Below are positions 24,401 through 36,620 of a stretch of 64,000 nt of DNA, one piece after another. Below the pieces are notes generated by a model. It was given only the letters and a program-made list of their open reading frames with translations, was not told the origin of the DNA and ran no database searches. The position numbers were made by a program, and so were the translations under genes. Position 1 is the stretch's first letter. Every line of letters begins with the position of its first letter. The DNA is taken from assembly GCF_964340395.1 (NCBI RefSeq), contig NC_135556.1, positions 15,457,100-15,521,099 on the forward strand, given 5' to 3'. This stretch comes from Glandiceps talaboti. Taxonomy: Eukaryota; Hemichordata; Enteropneusta; Spengelidae.

Positions 24401-27400
24401 AGAGGTGAGTTGTAAGTGTCATCAAGTCCTGGTATGTATAGAGAGGTAAGTTGTAAGTGTCATCAAGTCCTGGTATGTACAGAGAGGTGAGTTGTAAGTG
24501 TCATCAAGTCCTGGTATGTACAGAGAGGTGAGTTGTAAGTGTCATCAAGTCCTGGTATGTACAGAGAGGTGAGTTGTAAGTGTCATCAAGTCCTGGTGTG
24601 TATAGAGAGGTGAGTTGTAAGTGTCATCAAGTCCTGGTGTGTATAGAGAGGTGAGTTGTAAGTGTCATCAAGTCCTGGTATGTACAGAGAGGTGAGTTGT
24701 AAGTGTCATCAAGTCCTGGTGTGTATAGAGAGGTGAGTTGTAAGTGTCATCAAGTCCTGGTATGTACAGAGAGGTGAGTTGTAAGTGTCATCAAGTCCTG
24801 GTATGTACAGAGAGGTGAGTTGTAAGTGTCATCAAGTCATGGTATGTACAGAGAGGTGAGTTGTAAGTGTCATCAAGTCCTGGTGTGTACAGAGAGGTGA
24901 GTTGTAAGTGTCATCAAGTCCTGGTGTGTATAGAGAGGTGAGTTGTAAGTGTCATCAAGTCATGGTATGTACAGAGAGGTGAGTTGTAAGTGTCATCAAG
25001 TCCTGGTATGTACAGAGAGGTGAGTTGTAAGTTGAAAGTTGTAAGAAAAGAGTTTGTGATATCAACAGATTGTATAAATGGAAGTCTACTCCTATCAAAT
25101 ATATGCAATAGGTATGATTTTCCTGTTAACTTATCGGTATTAGCCAAGGTTTTTTTATTTTTGTAATAGCCTGTATCCTGTCATTCAAGGACACACCCCT
25201 TTATGATTTACCAAGCATTATTACATTAAGTACCAGTGGTTATTGATCAAGGTGTGTGCAAACTGTAGTCCGATACCCAAAAAACACTAATATTGCATAT
25301 CTGTATCCATGCAAATGAGCAAGTGAGCTTTCCATGTACATGAAATCATGTGAACAAATTTTGTTGTTGTGAGTTAAAATGATAAAAACTGGGAATTCTT
25401 TTCAATCACAAGATAGCAAGAGATAGATAAACAACACATTTTGGTGTGTTACTAGAAAATGTGCATCAGTAGCATGTCAAATTGACTTAGAGGACAGTCA
25501 TATTTTTATGAAATTTACTGTTTTAAATGAATGTTGTTTGTAACAATAATTTTTTTTAATGATGTATGATGAGTGTTTGGTACGTGGGGTATTATATTAG
25601 TGTTAGAGTTCGTAAGTGTTTGTGTGCAATCATTAACAATTGTACAACTGCCGATATCAGACCGTGGACAAACAGAACCTGTTACTACCAGGGAAAGTAA
25701 ACAACTGCACAGCATGTTGGAAGTCCAGAGACTTTTATGACATTCCATCATTTAATAAGAACAGTTTCATTGCCACTTTACATAATAGTTCACTTCCCCT
25801 GGCATTTCATGTACACATAATAAAGAGGCCATAAAACTGCTCTTATCACAACCATGGTATGAAATACAAGTCTCTGCTGTTCCAACATGCTGAGCCAAGT
25901 GGTAGTTATCTAAATCATTTTGTTTGCTATCCCTGTTTGTAATAGGTTCTGTTCATCCACAGTCGGATGTCGGCAGTTGTGAATAACTCCAGTACTAGGA
26001 GTATGTGTGTCAGCGTATTATTGTCTGGTATTGGGATCATAATCATTATATTACATTTCATTTATTGCTATGTGTGATAAGTTCACTATTTGCATGTACT
26101 GAGGGTATTATAAAGTAATCAAACATACAAAGTAGAACAGGAAACAATCTGGTGTATATGGTGTACTATAAAAGTAAGCGACATACCTTATTCTCAGGGC
26201 ATATCTAAGTTACTGAAATATGTGTAGGAGGTAATATGGCGCAACAGTAACAGTTTAGTTGGTATGGTATGCAGTTTGTCTGAACAAAACCTGCATTCAG
26301 AACCAGATTTGATATGGAATGTATAATTTTACACAAATGTCGAATAGCCTATTAATGAATGTGTTTGGCTCAAATCCAATTTTTGCATAAAGTGGAGTTT
26401 TTTCCAGTAACATATATGTTTTAATAAAAGAGTGGATAGTGATGTAAGAAATCGACAAGCATAAAACTTACATCTTCCTAATATGGTAGAATTATCTTTT
26501 ACTTGAAATGTTTTGAATCAAGCAAGTACTATGTCACAGATTGTAGTAGTTGCAATCCTGCAATTAACACCTTTTAATAATGTTAAACTTGTGAAATATC
26601 ATTAATGTGCATAATATATATGGCGGATGAGTACTGTTCTCCATGAACCTAGGAAGGTTCCAGTAGTGAAAAATTGTATTAAAATGAAGCATGACAACAG
26701 TTATTCAATTTTTTTTGTCAGATTTTACCCAAACTTCAGCGTACTAACGGCAGTAAAGATGGAGCAGGCATACTAGGTAGGTGAAAAGTCAGGTGCATTA
26801 CAGACACGATTGCAACGACAAATTATTTGTCATCTTTTTAGCAAGCCAGCTTGCAATCCACACAGTATGCACAGATACATAGAATATTTTGAGTATTTAT
26901 AGTTGGGATAATACTTACTCTTAGAATGATCAGACAGAAAATCCTCCCAGTAAAATCCAATAAAATCCACAGATTATGTACAATATTGATTAATGGAATA
27001 GAATCACATTTCCCATAATGCACCATTCAAAATGGTGGTATGCAGAATAACAAATGCAGCTAGGACTGTATGTAGAAAACTGTTGGTATTAGAGCCTTAC
27101 ATTCTGTGGTCTTATATTATTATGGTATATTCTCTTATGTTAGTTTATAAAATTAGGAGAGACTTAGCTGTCTAACCTGTTATTGCTTGAAACATTAGGC
27201 GAACTTTACATCTTAGGGCAATTGTTTTAACAACATTTTTCTCCACCTACAAATAAAAATGATTATAGATTTTTATCTGGAGAGGTTTTTGTATTTTCTT
27301 TCCACCTCAGGTATACATATTGAGGGTCCATTTATAAATGAAGAAAAGAGAGGTGCTCATCCACGCAACAATGTCAGCAGTCACTGCAATGGTTTTAAAG

Positions 27401-30400
27401 ATGTCGAACAAATGTACGGTACATTTGATAATGTGTGTATATGTACTCTTGCACCAGAACTGGATAAAAACAGTGAAGTTGTTGAAGAATTGGTCAAAAG
27501 GAACATCAGAGTATCTGTTGGTTAGTTGGCAGACTTAATTTGTATTTGTGGTATATCAGTGTTTATGCTAGGGTTTTGAATCCAGGCAACACTGAGAGGC
27601 GGACGTTTGGTAAATTCACGTTGTATGTATTATTACTGCCTCAGCATCGGTGTTTGCACATGGGGATTGTGTGATACGACTCTGGTAATCAAGCCTTCCA
27701 TTTAGTAAGATAGACGCAAAATAAATCTCTTGTTCTTCAGTGTGGTAGATTACACAAGTGGATGATAGCGGTTCCTCTGTTGCGTGATTCTAAATAGTAA
27801 TCACCCCGTGATCAAGGTAGTGTGTAAACATTGAAAGTCCAAAAACAGTACACTGCAAGTTCCATGGTAATCTGTCAATAAAACTCTGCCATGCCACCCT
27901 ATTGAGAGTATTATTACATTTAAACCAACATCCATTCAATAGCCTGATCAAAGGGTTGCTTACTACGCAAGATACAATGTCAAAGTCAAATGTACTAACT
28001 AACTAGTTGATGCCACTTGTGGAGATAATTTGCTTCAAAAACTAAAAAAAGCTGGAAGTTGACAAAAGATTCAAATTCCTCTGAATCAAATGAACTACAA
28101 AAGCACAACACAAATACAGTTCAAGATTTTTCTCTGGTACTAAGATGATCCTCCATTTAATGACTCTTTCCCTAGTTGCAGTTGACCTCTAGGTGGCAGT
28201 ATGTTCAGTCGATTGTAGAATGTAGGTGGCTACAAATTAATTTGATGTCACAAAATTTTTATTAGTTTACACTTTTGGAACACACATATAGTGAAGTCAT
28301 GCAAATGATGAGTATATAAACATTGTAAATGACCTACATGCTGCAAAGGTTATGACCTTTGACCTCGGTGATATTTATATCTTTTCAGGACACTCAATGG
28401 GCAATTTGAATCATGCTGAGAAAGCTGTCCAGAGTGGAGCAACATTTATAACTCACTTATTCAATGCTATGCTTCCTGTAAGTTGAAATCACATCATATT
28501 TACTGCAATGTTTTTGAGAGTGGCATTTCATTTTTGTGTTATTCATAATGCATACGAATATAGTAAAAGGGTCTTCAAATTTCATGAACAAGTATATTTT
28601 CACTGATGACATCAACAGTAAAAATGTACACATCTTAGTTAGTTTTCAGATAATTTTTGTCCTCAGATAATGTCACCAAATTTATCTTACATCATGTGTG
28701 CCTAATTTTTTGTGAATTTTTATTTGAATTTTTCTGTCTGAATGTAGTTTCATCATCGAGATCCAGGGATAGTTGGTTTACTGACAAGTGATGTTGTACC
28801 TGAAGGAGTGACAGTTTTCTATGGAATGATATCAGATGGAATACACACCAACCCAGCAGCTCTCAGAATAGCACATAGAGCACACCCTAAAGGTAATGTT
28901 GCCATCATGAAAATCATAAATACCCCCCCCCCCCCCCCCCCCGGGGGCTCTGTTGTACCATGATAAATAGCACAGACTATAACATGATGAAAAGGTACAA
29001 ACCTTAAATTCACAGTCAAATTTGAAAATGGAAAAAAAAATCAACAGTACAAGGACTAATTTTGAAAAAAAATTTCTTTCAGGAGATTTTACTTATGTTC
29101 ATTCTTAACAGATCTATTTTATGGTTTGATTGTTTATGAACTTCCTATTGAATTGTGCTGGGAAAGGGAAATGTGTAAACTATTTTCGATATCTGTGTCG
29201 GCCATTTTGATGATTTCCTTCCTCCGCATACTACATCATGATGTGTTTCCTGCTAGATAGAATTCAAGGATGCAGTTTAACATCAACATTTCACCAAATC
29301 AACCAGAATAAAAGTGAAATTTATGAGTATGATCTGTGTTTATCTTCAGTGAGCAGTGATTGATATAACTTTATTTTGTCAGTTTAGATAGATATGAGAT
29401 ATGAGTCGTAATTATCTGTCTTTCAATTCTGTTTCATTACTTGGAATGTGACTTCAGGTGTTTGGTGGCAATGCCTGCATGGCCCATCTTTCTGTAAAGT
29501 TTTATTCATAGGCTATGTGTATATGATGAAAAATGTGACTATTCTGTTGCATTTGCACGTACCGTTTATGCAGAGACATCCAAAATGCATGTGAAAACAC
29601 AACAATTTGAAAATGCTGCCAAAAGTGGACTGTTTTCATTCAAAAGCGGAGTCCATGTAAACTGGTTAAAATGAAGAGATTCGAAAATGGAGTCGTGTAA
29701 ATGACTGCAAATGGAAAAAATTCAAAAACGGGGTTATGTAAACAACCAAAATTGCAACAATTTGAAATGCAAATTTGACCTCAGCAATGACCCCATGGAT
29801 GACATACTACTTACATGTGTGCTTTTACCACTGTGTTATGTTTGCACGTTTGCAACCATCATTTCCATTGGTGTTTTGAAATTGTGTAAATGGTGCTTCT
29901 GCTTATCAACTAAACATATAAACACATGAAAATACATTACAATGAAAATGAAAGTATATGTTGAATAAATGCTGCTAGGACAATCAATGGAAATGATATT
30001 AGCATTTTTTATTTGAAAATGCTGTTGTGTAAACGCAGTCTTATTTTGCACTTTGTGTTAGGTCTTGTTGTTGTAACTGATGCTATAGCCGCCATGGGTC
30101 TACAATCTGGCCACTATCATCTTGGCACTCAGGACATTGAAGTTAAAGATAGCACAGAAGGGAAGATGGCGGTGGTATCGGGTACAGAAACATTATGTGG
30201 AAGGTAAAGTATTTTTTATTAACAGTTTCATTGCAGCTGAATAAATAGTAGGTCACTTTATCTAATTTTTCAAGTATTATGGAGAGTTCTTGGAATGAGA
30301 AATATTGATTTTGGATTTCTTGTAGTAGTATTAAAGTAATGATGTAAAATAGTTTGTTATAATGAACAGAAGTCATAAAGCCATTTTATCACAGTAGTAG

Positions 30401-31237
30401 AACAACAGAAACTAATGCCACATACCCATTTTGTCATGATGAAACAAAAGTAATGATGGCATGGCCACATTTTGTCCTGTGATGTAGGGCACGGCCGCAC
30501 CAGAAGTGGTGACTTAAGCACATTTATTTACTGACCTAGAAGAATAGAAGTGATGACATAGGCACACCTTGTCCTGACATAGAGCAACAGAAGTGATACC
30601 ATACACACACTTTTCCTGACATTAAGAGCAACTGAGTGATGACATACACACATTTTTTTCTTAACATAGAGCAACAGAAGTGATGACATATAGACTCACC
30701 TTGTCCTGACATAGTGCAACAGAAGTGTTGACATACACACATTTTTGTCCTGACCTAGAGCAACAGAAGTGGTGACATGCACACATTTATTTCCTGACCT
30801 AGAGCAACATTAGTGATGACATGCACACATTTTTGTCTGACATAGTGCAACAGAAGTGGTGACTTGCACACATTTATTTCCTGACCTAGAGCAACAGAAG
30901 TGATGACATAGATACACTTCATTGAGATGTAGAATGTTAAAAATATATCATAAAACTTTTTTAAAAAACCTTATTTTTTGTAAACATTTTCAGTGTTGCT
31001 ACGATGGACGTGTGTGTCAGGCACTTCAGAAAAACTACAGGTTGCAGTACAGTTGATGCACTGGAAGTAGCCACTTTACATCCAGCACAAATGCTAGGAA
31101 TAACAGACAAGAAGGGAACACTAGACTATGACACAGATGCAGACTTTATACTCCTAGATGAGGATCTGAATGTCTATAGAACATACATTGCAGGAGATCT
31201 AGTGTGGAGTAGAACTTCAACGGGGAAATTCTCATGA
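21453..31237 (+). CDS. AMDHD2: N-acetylglucosamine-6-phosphate deacetylase
   Basis: Exons: 21453-21672, 22666-22805, 26722-26776, 27311-27520, 28389-28477, 28748-28892, 30062-30203, 30994-31237 (TGA). They join in phase to 414 residues, close to the roughly 409 of human AMDHD2. The enzyme (amidohydrolase fold, NagA family) removes the acetyl group from GlcNAc-6-phosphate in the cytosol, feeding glucosamine-6-phosphate back to the hexosamine and glycolytic pathways. Visible family motifs: [12 protein letters not shown] (64-75), HIEGPF with metal-ligand Glu143, GHS with His210, THLFNAM with His231, [10 protein letters not shown], and VTDAIAA with catalytic Asp293. All expected metal and catalytic residues are present. 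The start ATG matches the human start in length. Exon 2 ends inside a 2.25-kb minisatellite made of copies of its own splice donor, the main oddity. A C-terminal KFS tail follows the usual DLVW strand. Confidence 0.96.
22779..25031 (+). repeat. 41-bp minisatellite of about 55 units built from the AMDHD2 exon 2/intron 2 junction
   Basis: The first unit is the real junction: the last 27 bp of exon 2 (22779-22805, TCATCAAGTCCTGG.. to ..ACAGAGAG) plus GTAAGTTGTAAGTG of the intron. This 41-bp block then repeats about 55 times to 25031 with only a few variable sites: GTGTG/GTATG, TACAG/TATAG, GTAAG/GTGAG. Nearly every unit keeps AGAGAG followed by GT(A/G)AGT, a consensus 5' splice site. Reading past the first donor in frame meets TGA at 22848-22850 at the second junction. 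Not a CRISPR array: there are no unique spacers and the whole period is repeated. Confidence 0.98.
25645..25980. mobile_element. Foldback element in AMDHD2 intron 2
   Basis: The left arm (about 25645-25767) and right arm (about 25829-25980) are reverse complements with scattered differences. Shared blocks include CAACTGCCGA, ACAGAACCT, AGCATGTTGGAA and CAGAGACTT. The loop is about 60 bp. No protein or clear target-site duplication was found. The rest of this intron (25032-26721) shows nothing else that I can name. Confidence 0.75.
28922..28947 (+). repeat. Poly-C run followed by poly-G
   Basis: About 20 C followed by 5 G in AMDHD2 intron 6, shortly after the exon 6 donor. Length in the assembly may be unreliable. 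Confidence 0.9.
30380..30905 (+). repeat. Degenerate minisatellite of about 40-47 bp in AMDHD2 intron 7
   Basis: About a dozen diverged copies of a unit with AGAGCAACAGAAGTGATGAC, ATACACACATTTTTGTCCTG and ACATAG follow each other. Copy length varies, so the array is older than the exon 2 array. Confidence 0.85.
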
Positions 31238-31363
31238 TGAAATGTGGGGTGTGTGATTTGGGTGCTGGATTGTGGAAAAATATCAAAGTTGGTGCTAGAT
31301 TGATTTAATGAAATTATGAATTTGTTTGACTGTCGCAGTTCTTCTACTTAATTGAAATAACAG

Positions 31364-31532
31364 AACCCCATGGCATGTGAGTGCCAGTGTTGCATACTTG
31401 AGGGTGGGGGTTGGTGATGGTGGGGGAGTATTTACACAAATGCTTGCAGTTTTCTTTACAAGTGAGAACCAGCTAGTGAAAGTGCAATCCTGGGTGAAGA
31501 TACCTCTACTGGCACTCACTTGCCATGGGGTT
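31364..31532. mobile_element. Short element with 24-bp terminal inverted repeats
   Basis: AACCCCATGGCATGTGAGTG.. at 31364-31387 matches in inverted form ..CACTCACTTGCCATGGGGTT ending at 31532, with one difference over 24 bp. The interior of about 120 bp has a G-rich tract and no coding sense. Likely a MITE in the AMDHD2 3' flank; no target-site duplication was recognised. Confidence 0.7.
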
Positions 31533-32794
31533 TTCTTATTACATACATTTATCCAAAACAACAATTTCATAAAAATAGAAGTGTGCATTCACTTAATTTT
31601 TTGTATATCATGGAACAGGTGTGTGCTCATTTGCATACTGATATGCAATTCTATTTTCAGGGTTGAACTACAGTGTATGCATGCATGGACATAAAAATTC
31701 ACCGCACATAATGTAGTAATTTGTGGTGTGGCATTAGTAGGTGGGTGGATGTGTGGTTTGGAGTATGGAAACTTTGGCTGTGTTTGAATAATATTTGGAA
31801 TTTGAGATTTTTCTCTCTTGCGATCTATTCATGCAGCAAAGTATGAGAAGTGAATATACTTGGTATTATAACACAACTTTATAGTAAATGATGAAATCCA
31901 ATATCATTAACCATCAACAAAAATGAGATTCTGAGGCAAAATAGGTGGGAATGAAGCAATTATTTTTATATTGTATGTTTCCATGTTGTCTTTGTTAACA
32001 TTATATTACTATGCAGTCACTACCTAAAAATATTCAGTGAACAAATGAGAGAGATTTACTGGCAACTTACAAGAATACGATTATTGTTTGGTGGATGACA
32101 AGACATCCATCCTATAGAGAGGAGGATATCTTCCTCCTGTAAGGGTGATGTATCCCTCCAGTAGAGAACTGTCCCCCTTCTATAGTGAGGGTGCCCCCAT
32201 CATCTTGTAGAGAGGATACCACCTTCTGCAGAGAAGGTATATCCCTTTTAGAGAGTGCCCTCTTTTGTAGAGAGGTCATCTTCATCCTGAAATAGTATCT
32301 CTTGACATTGAGAAATGACAAGATGACCTCTGATTTCTGTCTTGATACAATGTTGACAGAGTAAATGGTTTAAAGGTAAATTTCACTTTTATGACAGGGT
32401 TTAGATTAGAGTACTGTACTATATACACAGTATTTTTGATATTATGTAATATCTATTTAAAAAGCTAATAATGTGAATATTGTGTCGTTCAAACTACATG
32501 TAGGAAACAGCTGTTTGGTGCTCATCCAGTTTCCATTTGTTATTATTTGTATGAATACTTTCAACACTGCATTGTGAACGGTTGCTTCCTATTGAAGGAA
32601 TCCTTCGCCTTCCAATATTTCAGTTAAAAGCAGGGCATTATTTTAGGGACATTGGGTAACATGTTTTGCATGTGTGGGGAAGGCAAGGATTACTAGTGTT
32701 CAGACAGAGTGCAAACAATTTAAAAAAAAAATATAACCAAATATACCTAACATCAACTTAATATGAATGATTCGCTATAACAAGGGATCGATAT

Positions 32795-32950
32795 ACGTCC
32801 CAGGCAGAGATATCGCTGTTGAAGACATCGCAGTAAAGAGACATCACAGTAAGAAACATGTAGCCAGAGGCATCACAGGAAGAGATATCGTAGTTAAAGA
32901 CACCGCTGTAAGAAACAATTCAGTTAGAGATATTGCTGCTGGAGACACTT
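32795..32950 (+). repeat. 18-bp-type degenerate tandem repeat
   Basis: Variants of AGAGATATCGCTGTTGAAGA, AGACATCGCAGTAA and AGAAACAATTCAGTTAGAGA recur about every 18 bp (some 8-9 units). Because 18 is a multiple of three, one plus-strand frame stays open and reads as repeated R-D-I-A-V-like peptides. There is no other evidence that it is translated. Confidence 0.6.
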
Positions 32951-33691
32951 GAAGTCTTCATACAACATTTTGCTAAACTATGTGCAAGTCCACTTCCTGA
33001 GAAAATAATACATTTTCATGAGTGCGAAATTTGATAAAAAAAATTCAGATTCTGAGTCAAAACTTTTGTAATAACTAAACAACTGTACAGGGTGAAACTA
33101 TGCAAGTATTACGAGTCTATATATAATGATTAATACTGCCATTGAATGTGCTAAATTGTGAGTAAGTTTTATGTGTATCTTTGTAAAAAAAATAATGATA
33201 GTATGTCTTCCCATTCATGTATCCATGACTACGGTGTCATCATTAAAAGCATTTGTGTCTGATTTCGGGGTATAAAATTAAACATACATTTTAGTGTATA
33301 ACATACAAGACCAGTACTTACTACCAACAGTTGTATTAAAAAACATATTCTTTTTCAGTGGCTGTACAATGGGCCATCATTTTGAAGACGTTTACATTTA
33401 AAAAAAAACAACCTAAACTAAAACATGTCAACCTTACAAAAAGAAATTTAACGACACAAATCAGAAAACATTTTAAATGGATTTATGGGCATTAGGATTG
33501 ACACTGTTCAGACTTGACCCTTGACCTCTGAAATGTAATGATTAAAGTACAATAACCAGTCATCACTATGAAAAGTAAAGAAGTACACACCTGCCAACTT
33601 TCACATTTTTTTTGTAATTCATTCCACGGGTTAAATAGATACTTAGTATCCTCCATACATTAAGAATATGCACCTTATATATCCTGGCTCT

Positions 33692-33973
33692 ATTGTGTTG
33701 ATAGAGGGTGCTCTTCATAATAAGGGTCTATTTCATTCAACTAAGAAATCTTGTGTTGATAGAGGGCATTCTTCATAATAAGGGTCTATTTCATTCAACT
33801 AAGAAATCTTGTGTTGATAGAGGGCACTCTTCATAATAAGGGTCCATTTCATTCAACTAAGAAATCTTGTGTTGATAGAGGGCACTCTTCATAATAAGGG
33901 TCTATTTCATTCAACTAAGAAATCTTGTTGATAGAGGGCATTCTTCATAATAAGGGTCTATTTCATTCAACTA
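33692..33973 (+). repeat. 58-bp minisatellite, about 4.8 units
   Basis: The unit TTGTGTTGATAGAGGGC.. TTCTTCATAATAAGGGTCTA ..TTTCATTCAACTAAGAAATC repeats with very few changes; one unit lacks three bases (TGT). It lies between AMDHD2 and VMA21. Confidence 0.93.
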
Positions 33974-34824
33974 ACAGTAAGAAATGTACATTCAGCCACT
34001 GACATCCAATTTTAGAGTCTTTATGTATGGTTTGCATGAAAATATGGGCGTTTATTTTAACTGTGTGAATAGTTTGGATTTTATATTACTAGAATAAAGG
34101 AGTAAAGGAAAGTTATTGAGGGTATTATTGTCATGATGTGTGAATGTCTGTCTGATGGCTGTGAAGCTATCTCAATTGAGATATAAAAAAATAGAACCTC
34201 AAGAGTATTCCTTGGTGCTGCTGTTATATTGATTGAATATAACAAGCCATACTTTAGTTACTTCCAGATTATAGATTTATTAAATAATATTTAAACTCTG
34301 GGTTTACATAAAGGACACACATTTATTATAGGAGGGTACTGTAGCTTCGCCAAATCACAACATAATTTCTGGGTAAATTTATTCTGTATTCTGAGCACCC
34401 ATGATGATTTCAAAAAAGTGACCATTTTAATTAGCTTGGAAAATCCTGCAAATTCTGAAATTTTTTATGTTCAAGCTCTAATAGATAAGTCGTGTACCCA
34501 TTTCAGTAGTTTAGGGTGCAATTTGTGTGCCCATTTCAGTAGTCTAAGTGCAATTTGTTCACACGATATATTACCACTAGAAATAAAATCCAAGACTTCT
34601 GTAGTGATTTCTCATATATTTTATTACGTTTTCTTAATTCTGTATTTGGATTTTTACCTTCATCTACAATTGTATGTTTACTACAACAAGTACTACCAAC
34701 TATGCTATCTCCCATACCATTCCCCCATTCCCTATTACCAATGCTCACAATATCGTAGTCTTTAAGATACGATGTGTCATGCCACACATATCTGGAAGCA
34801 CTGAAAGAGGTTGACTGCTGCATG

Positions 34825-34996
34825 AGGGCGCCCCATCATAGCATACCATAATGATAGTTGAGGGCGCCCCATCACAGAATACCATAATGATAGTTGAGGG
34901 CACACCATCACAGTATACCATAATGATAGTTGGGGCACCCCATCACAGTGTACCATAATGATAGTTGGGGCACCCCATCACAGCATACCATAATGA
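34825..34996 (+). repeat. 36-bp minisatellite, about 5 units (GAGGGCGCCCCATCACAG..)
   Basis: GAGGGCGCCCCATCA.. ATACCATAATGATAGTT is repeated with small differences. The same core, ending GTACCTTACAGACT, recurs singly at about 35013-35050, 50052-50092 and, inverted, 56352-56392, so the array seems to have grown from part of a dispersed repeat. Confidence 0.88.
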
Positions 34997-36612
34997 ATGA
35001 AGTTTACTGCTGCATGAGGGCGCCCCTCATAGGTGTACCTTACAGACTTACAATATTGTTGCCATCGATGGCAGCCGTCGTGAACTATCACACATAAAAG
35101 ATACCAATTACACGAAAATAAAAGAAATATAAATAAGATAGTCTTGTGAGTCAATCATCTTTCTATACTTAACACATAAGAAATATACACGTGCCATGGA
35201 TGTATTTGGTATGTTCAATATTGTCTTTAAATCAATTTTTACCTGTAAAGCATTAAAAATTGAAAACTTCTGATATGAGTTAAAATTTTTACAGACGTCT
35301 AAACTTGGGCAGTTTGCGTCCTCTAAGTAAAGCTATGTGGTTAAAGTGATGAAATAAACACTGCAGATGAGATGAAGTCGGGGGAAATCTATCGTCTAGC
35401 TCCCCTTTTATTACAAAAATTCTAGTTTCTTCTCTGAATCAAAAGTGTCATGATTGCACTCTTTCCTGTCTCTTGATTTGGTCCATCTTGATATCAATGA
35501 TTCCCCTGCTTGATAGCCATCACGAGAAAAGTTTCTGTCCGTAACTGACCACTTCTGCTCCCATTCCATAAATACAAATCCCCAACACGACGTTTGTCGC
35601 CAGTACTGCTACCACTTTTGCATAGAATGTAGCATTCCTTGAACTCATCATACAAAGACCTAGCAAATACAAATGTACACAGGAAAAAGATTAGAGGGTC
35701 AGTCTGTATGACATTAACTACAGAAATCTTGGTACCTGCCATCACATTTTCCCACACACAAGTGGGTCAAAAATAGAACATGAAGATTGACTTATTCTCA
35801 TACACACGTATAGTGATACATTATATATATAGCATGTGGAGTGGAAGCCATTGATTCGACCATGAAATTGACTGATTGTTATTTTTATTATGATGCACCT
35901 AGATGGTAAAATTCTATTTCAGTTAACAAGAATTGGGATTGACAAACAGCTTTCGTTTATTTGTACAACTTGAACTGTTTGTTCATTTGATTTGCCAAGC
36001 TTACAAACTATCTCTGGTCTTTGTAAGTCAGTATCAGCATTTACAGTACCCTGAAAGATCTAGGCATTCCTTCTACGGTCTCTCACTTCGGGTAGCCAGT
36101 GATTACATAAGTGGACCAACGAGTGGACATTTCAGACTACATTTACAATTGAAATTTATCAAAAGATCTGTAGTTGAATACTTCTGAAAGTATTGCTCAA
36201 AATTGGTATATTATTATTAAGTCAAGACAGTTTATTTGGACGAATAGAGGTTATTAATACAATTACGTGTTCTACTAAAATATGGTCAGGGCATTGTCAA
36301 GCAGAATTCTTGTATGCATCCAGAAGTTCATCAAGTAACTCATGAAGGAGTTAGCTATCAATACCTTTAATAGTCAGTTGTACAGAAAAAGGTTCTTGAG
36401 TGTTTGTTAGATTTTAGCTCAACATGTACAGTGTATACATTTAGCCAAACAATTACAGATGAAAAAATGGAAAAAATGGAAGTGGTCTCTGGGCTTTTAA
36501 CATCAGACAATGGATATATGATGGATTGAATGGGATAGACGGTATTGAATTAGATTACGTAAGGATGGGTAAGTCACAGAATGAAATATGAGCAAACAGC
36601 ACACAGCATACA

Positions 36613-36618
36613 TTTATT
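36613..36618 (-). terminator. VMA21 polyadenylation signal AATAAA
   Basis: Read on the minus strand, AATAAA follows the stop codon almost at once, and TGCTGTGTGCTGTTTG follows about 10 bp later as a GT-rich downstream element. This implies a very short 3' UTR. Confidence 0.6.
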
Positions 36619-36620
36619 TT

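Larger units (their letters stand above)
31238..36612. other. AMDHD2 3' UTR and intergenic DNA between AMDHD2 and VMA21
   Basis: No exon of a recognisable family was found. The region contains a short inverted-repeat element (31364-31532), degenerate AGAGAGGA-type repeats (about 32110-32290), an 18-bp repeat (about 32795-32950), a 58-bp minisatellite (33692-33973) and a 36-bp minisatellite (34825-34996). AATAAA at 34093 followed by GT-rich DNA is one possible AMDHD2 cleavage signal. An 87-codon minus-strand frame at 35494-35757 has no recognisable motif. Confidence 0.55.

Noticed and set aside
22806-25031. Possible CRISPR-like array
   Set aside because: The whole 41-bp period is repeated with point variants; there are no unique spacers, and the unit derives from an animal exon-intron junction.
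29560-30045. Recurrent AAAATGGAGTCGTGTAAA-like blocks in AMDHD2 intron 6
   Set aside because: Suggest an old DNA-transposon remnant, but I could not define ends or a target-site duplication.
35494-35757. 87-codon minus-strand frame with a Leu/Phe-rich segment
   Set aside because: Lies beyond the VMA21 poly(A) signal, has no recognised motif and no convincing splice partners. Could be an unrecognised small gene, but nothing supports it.
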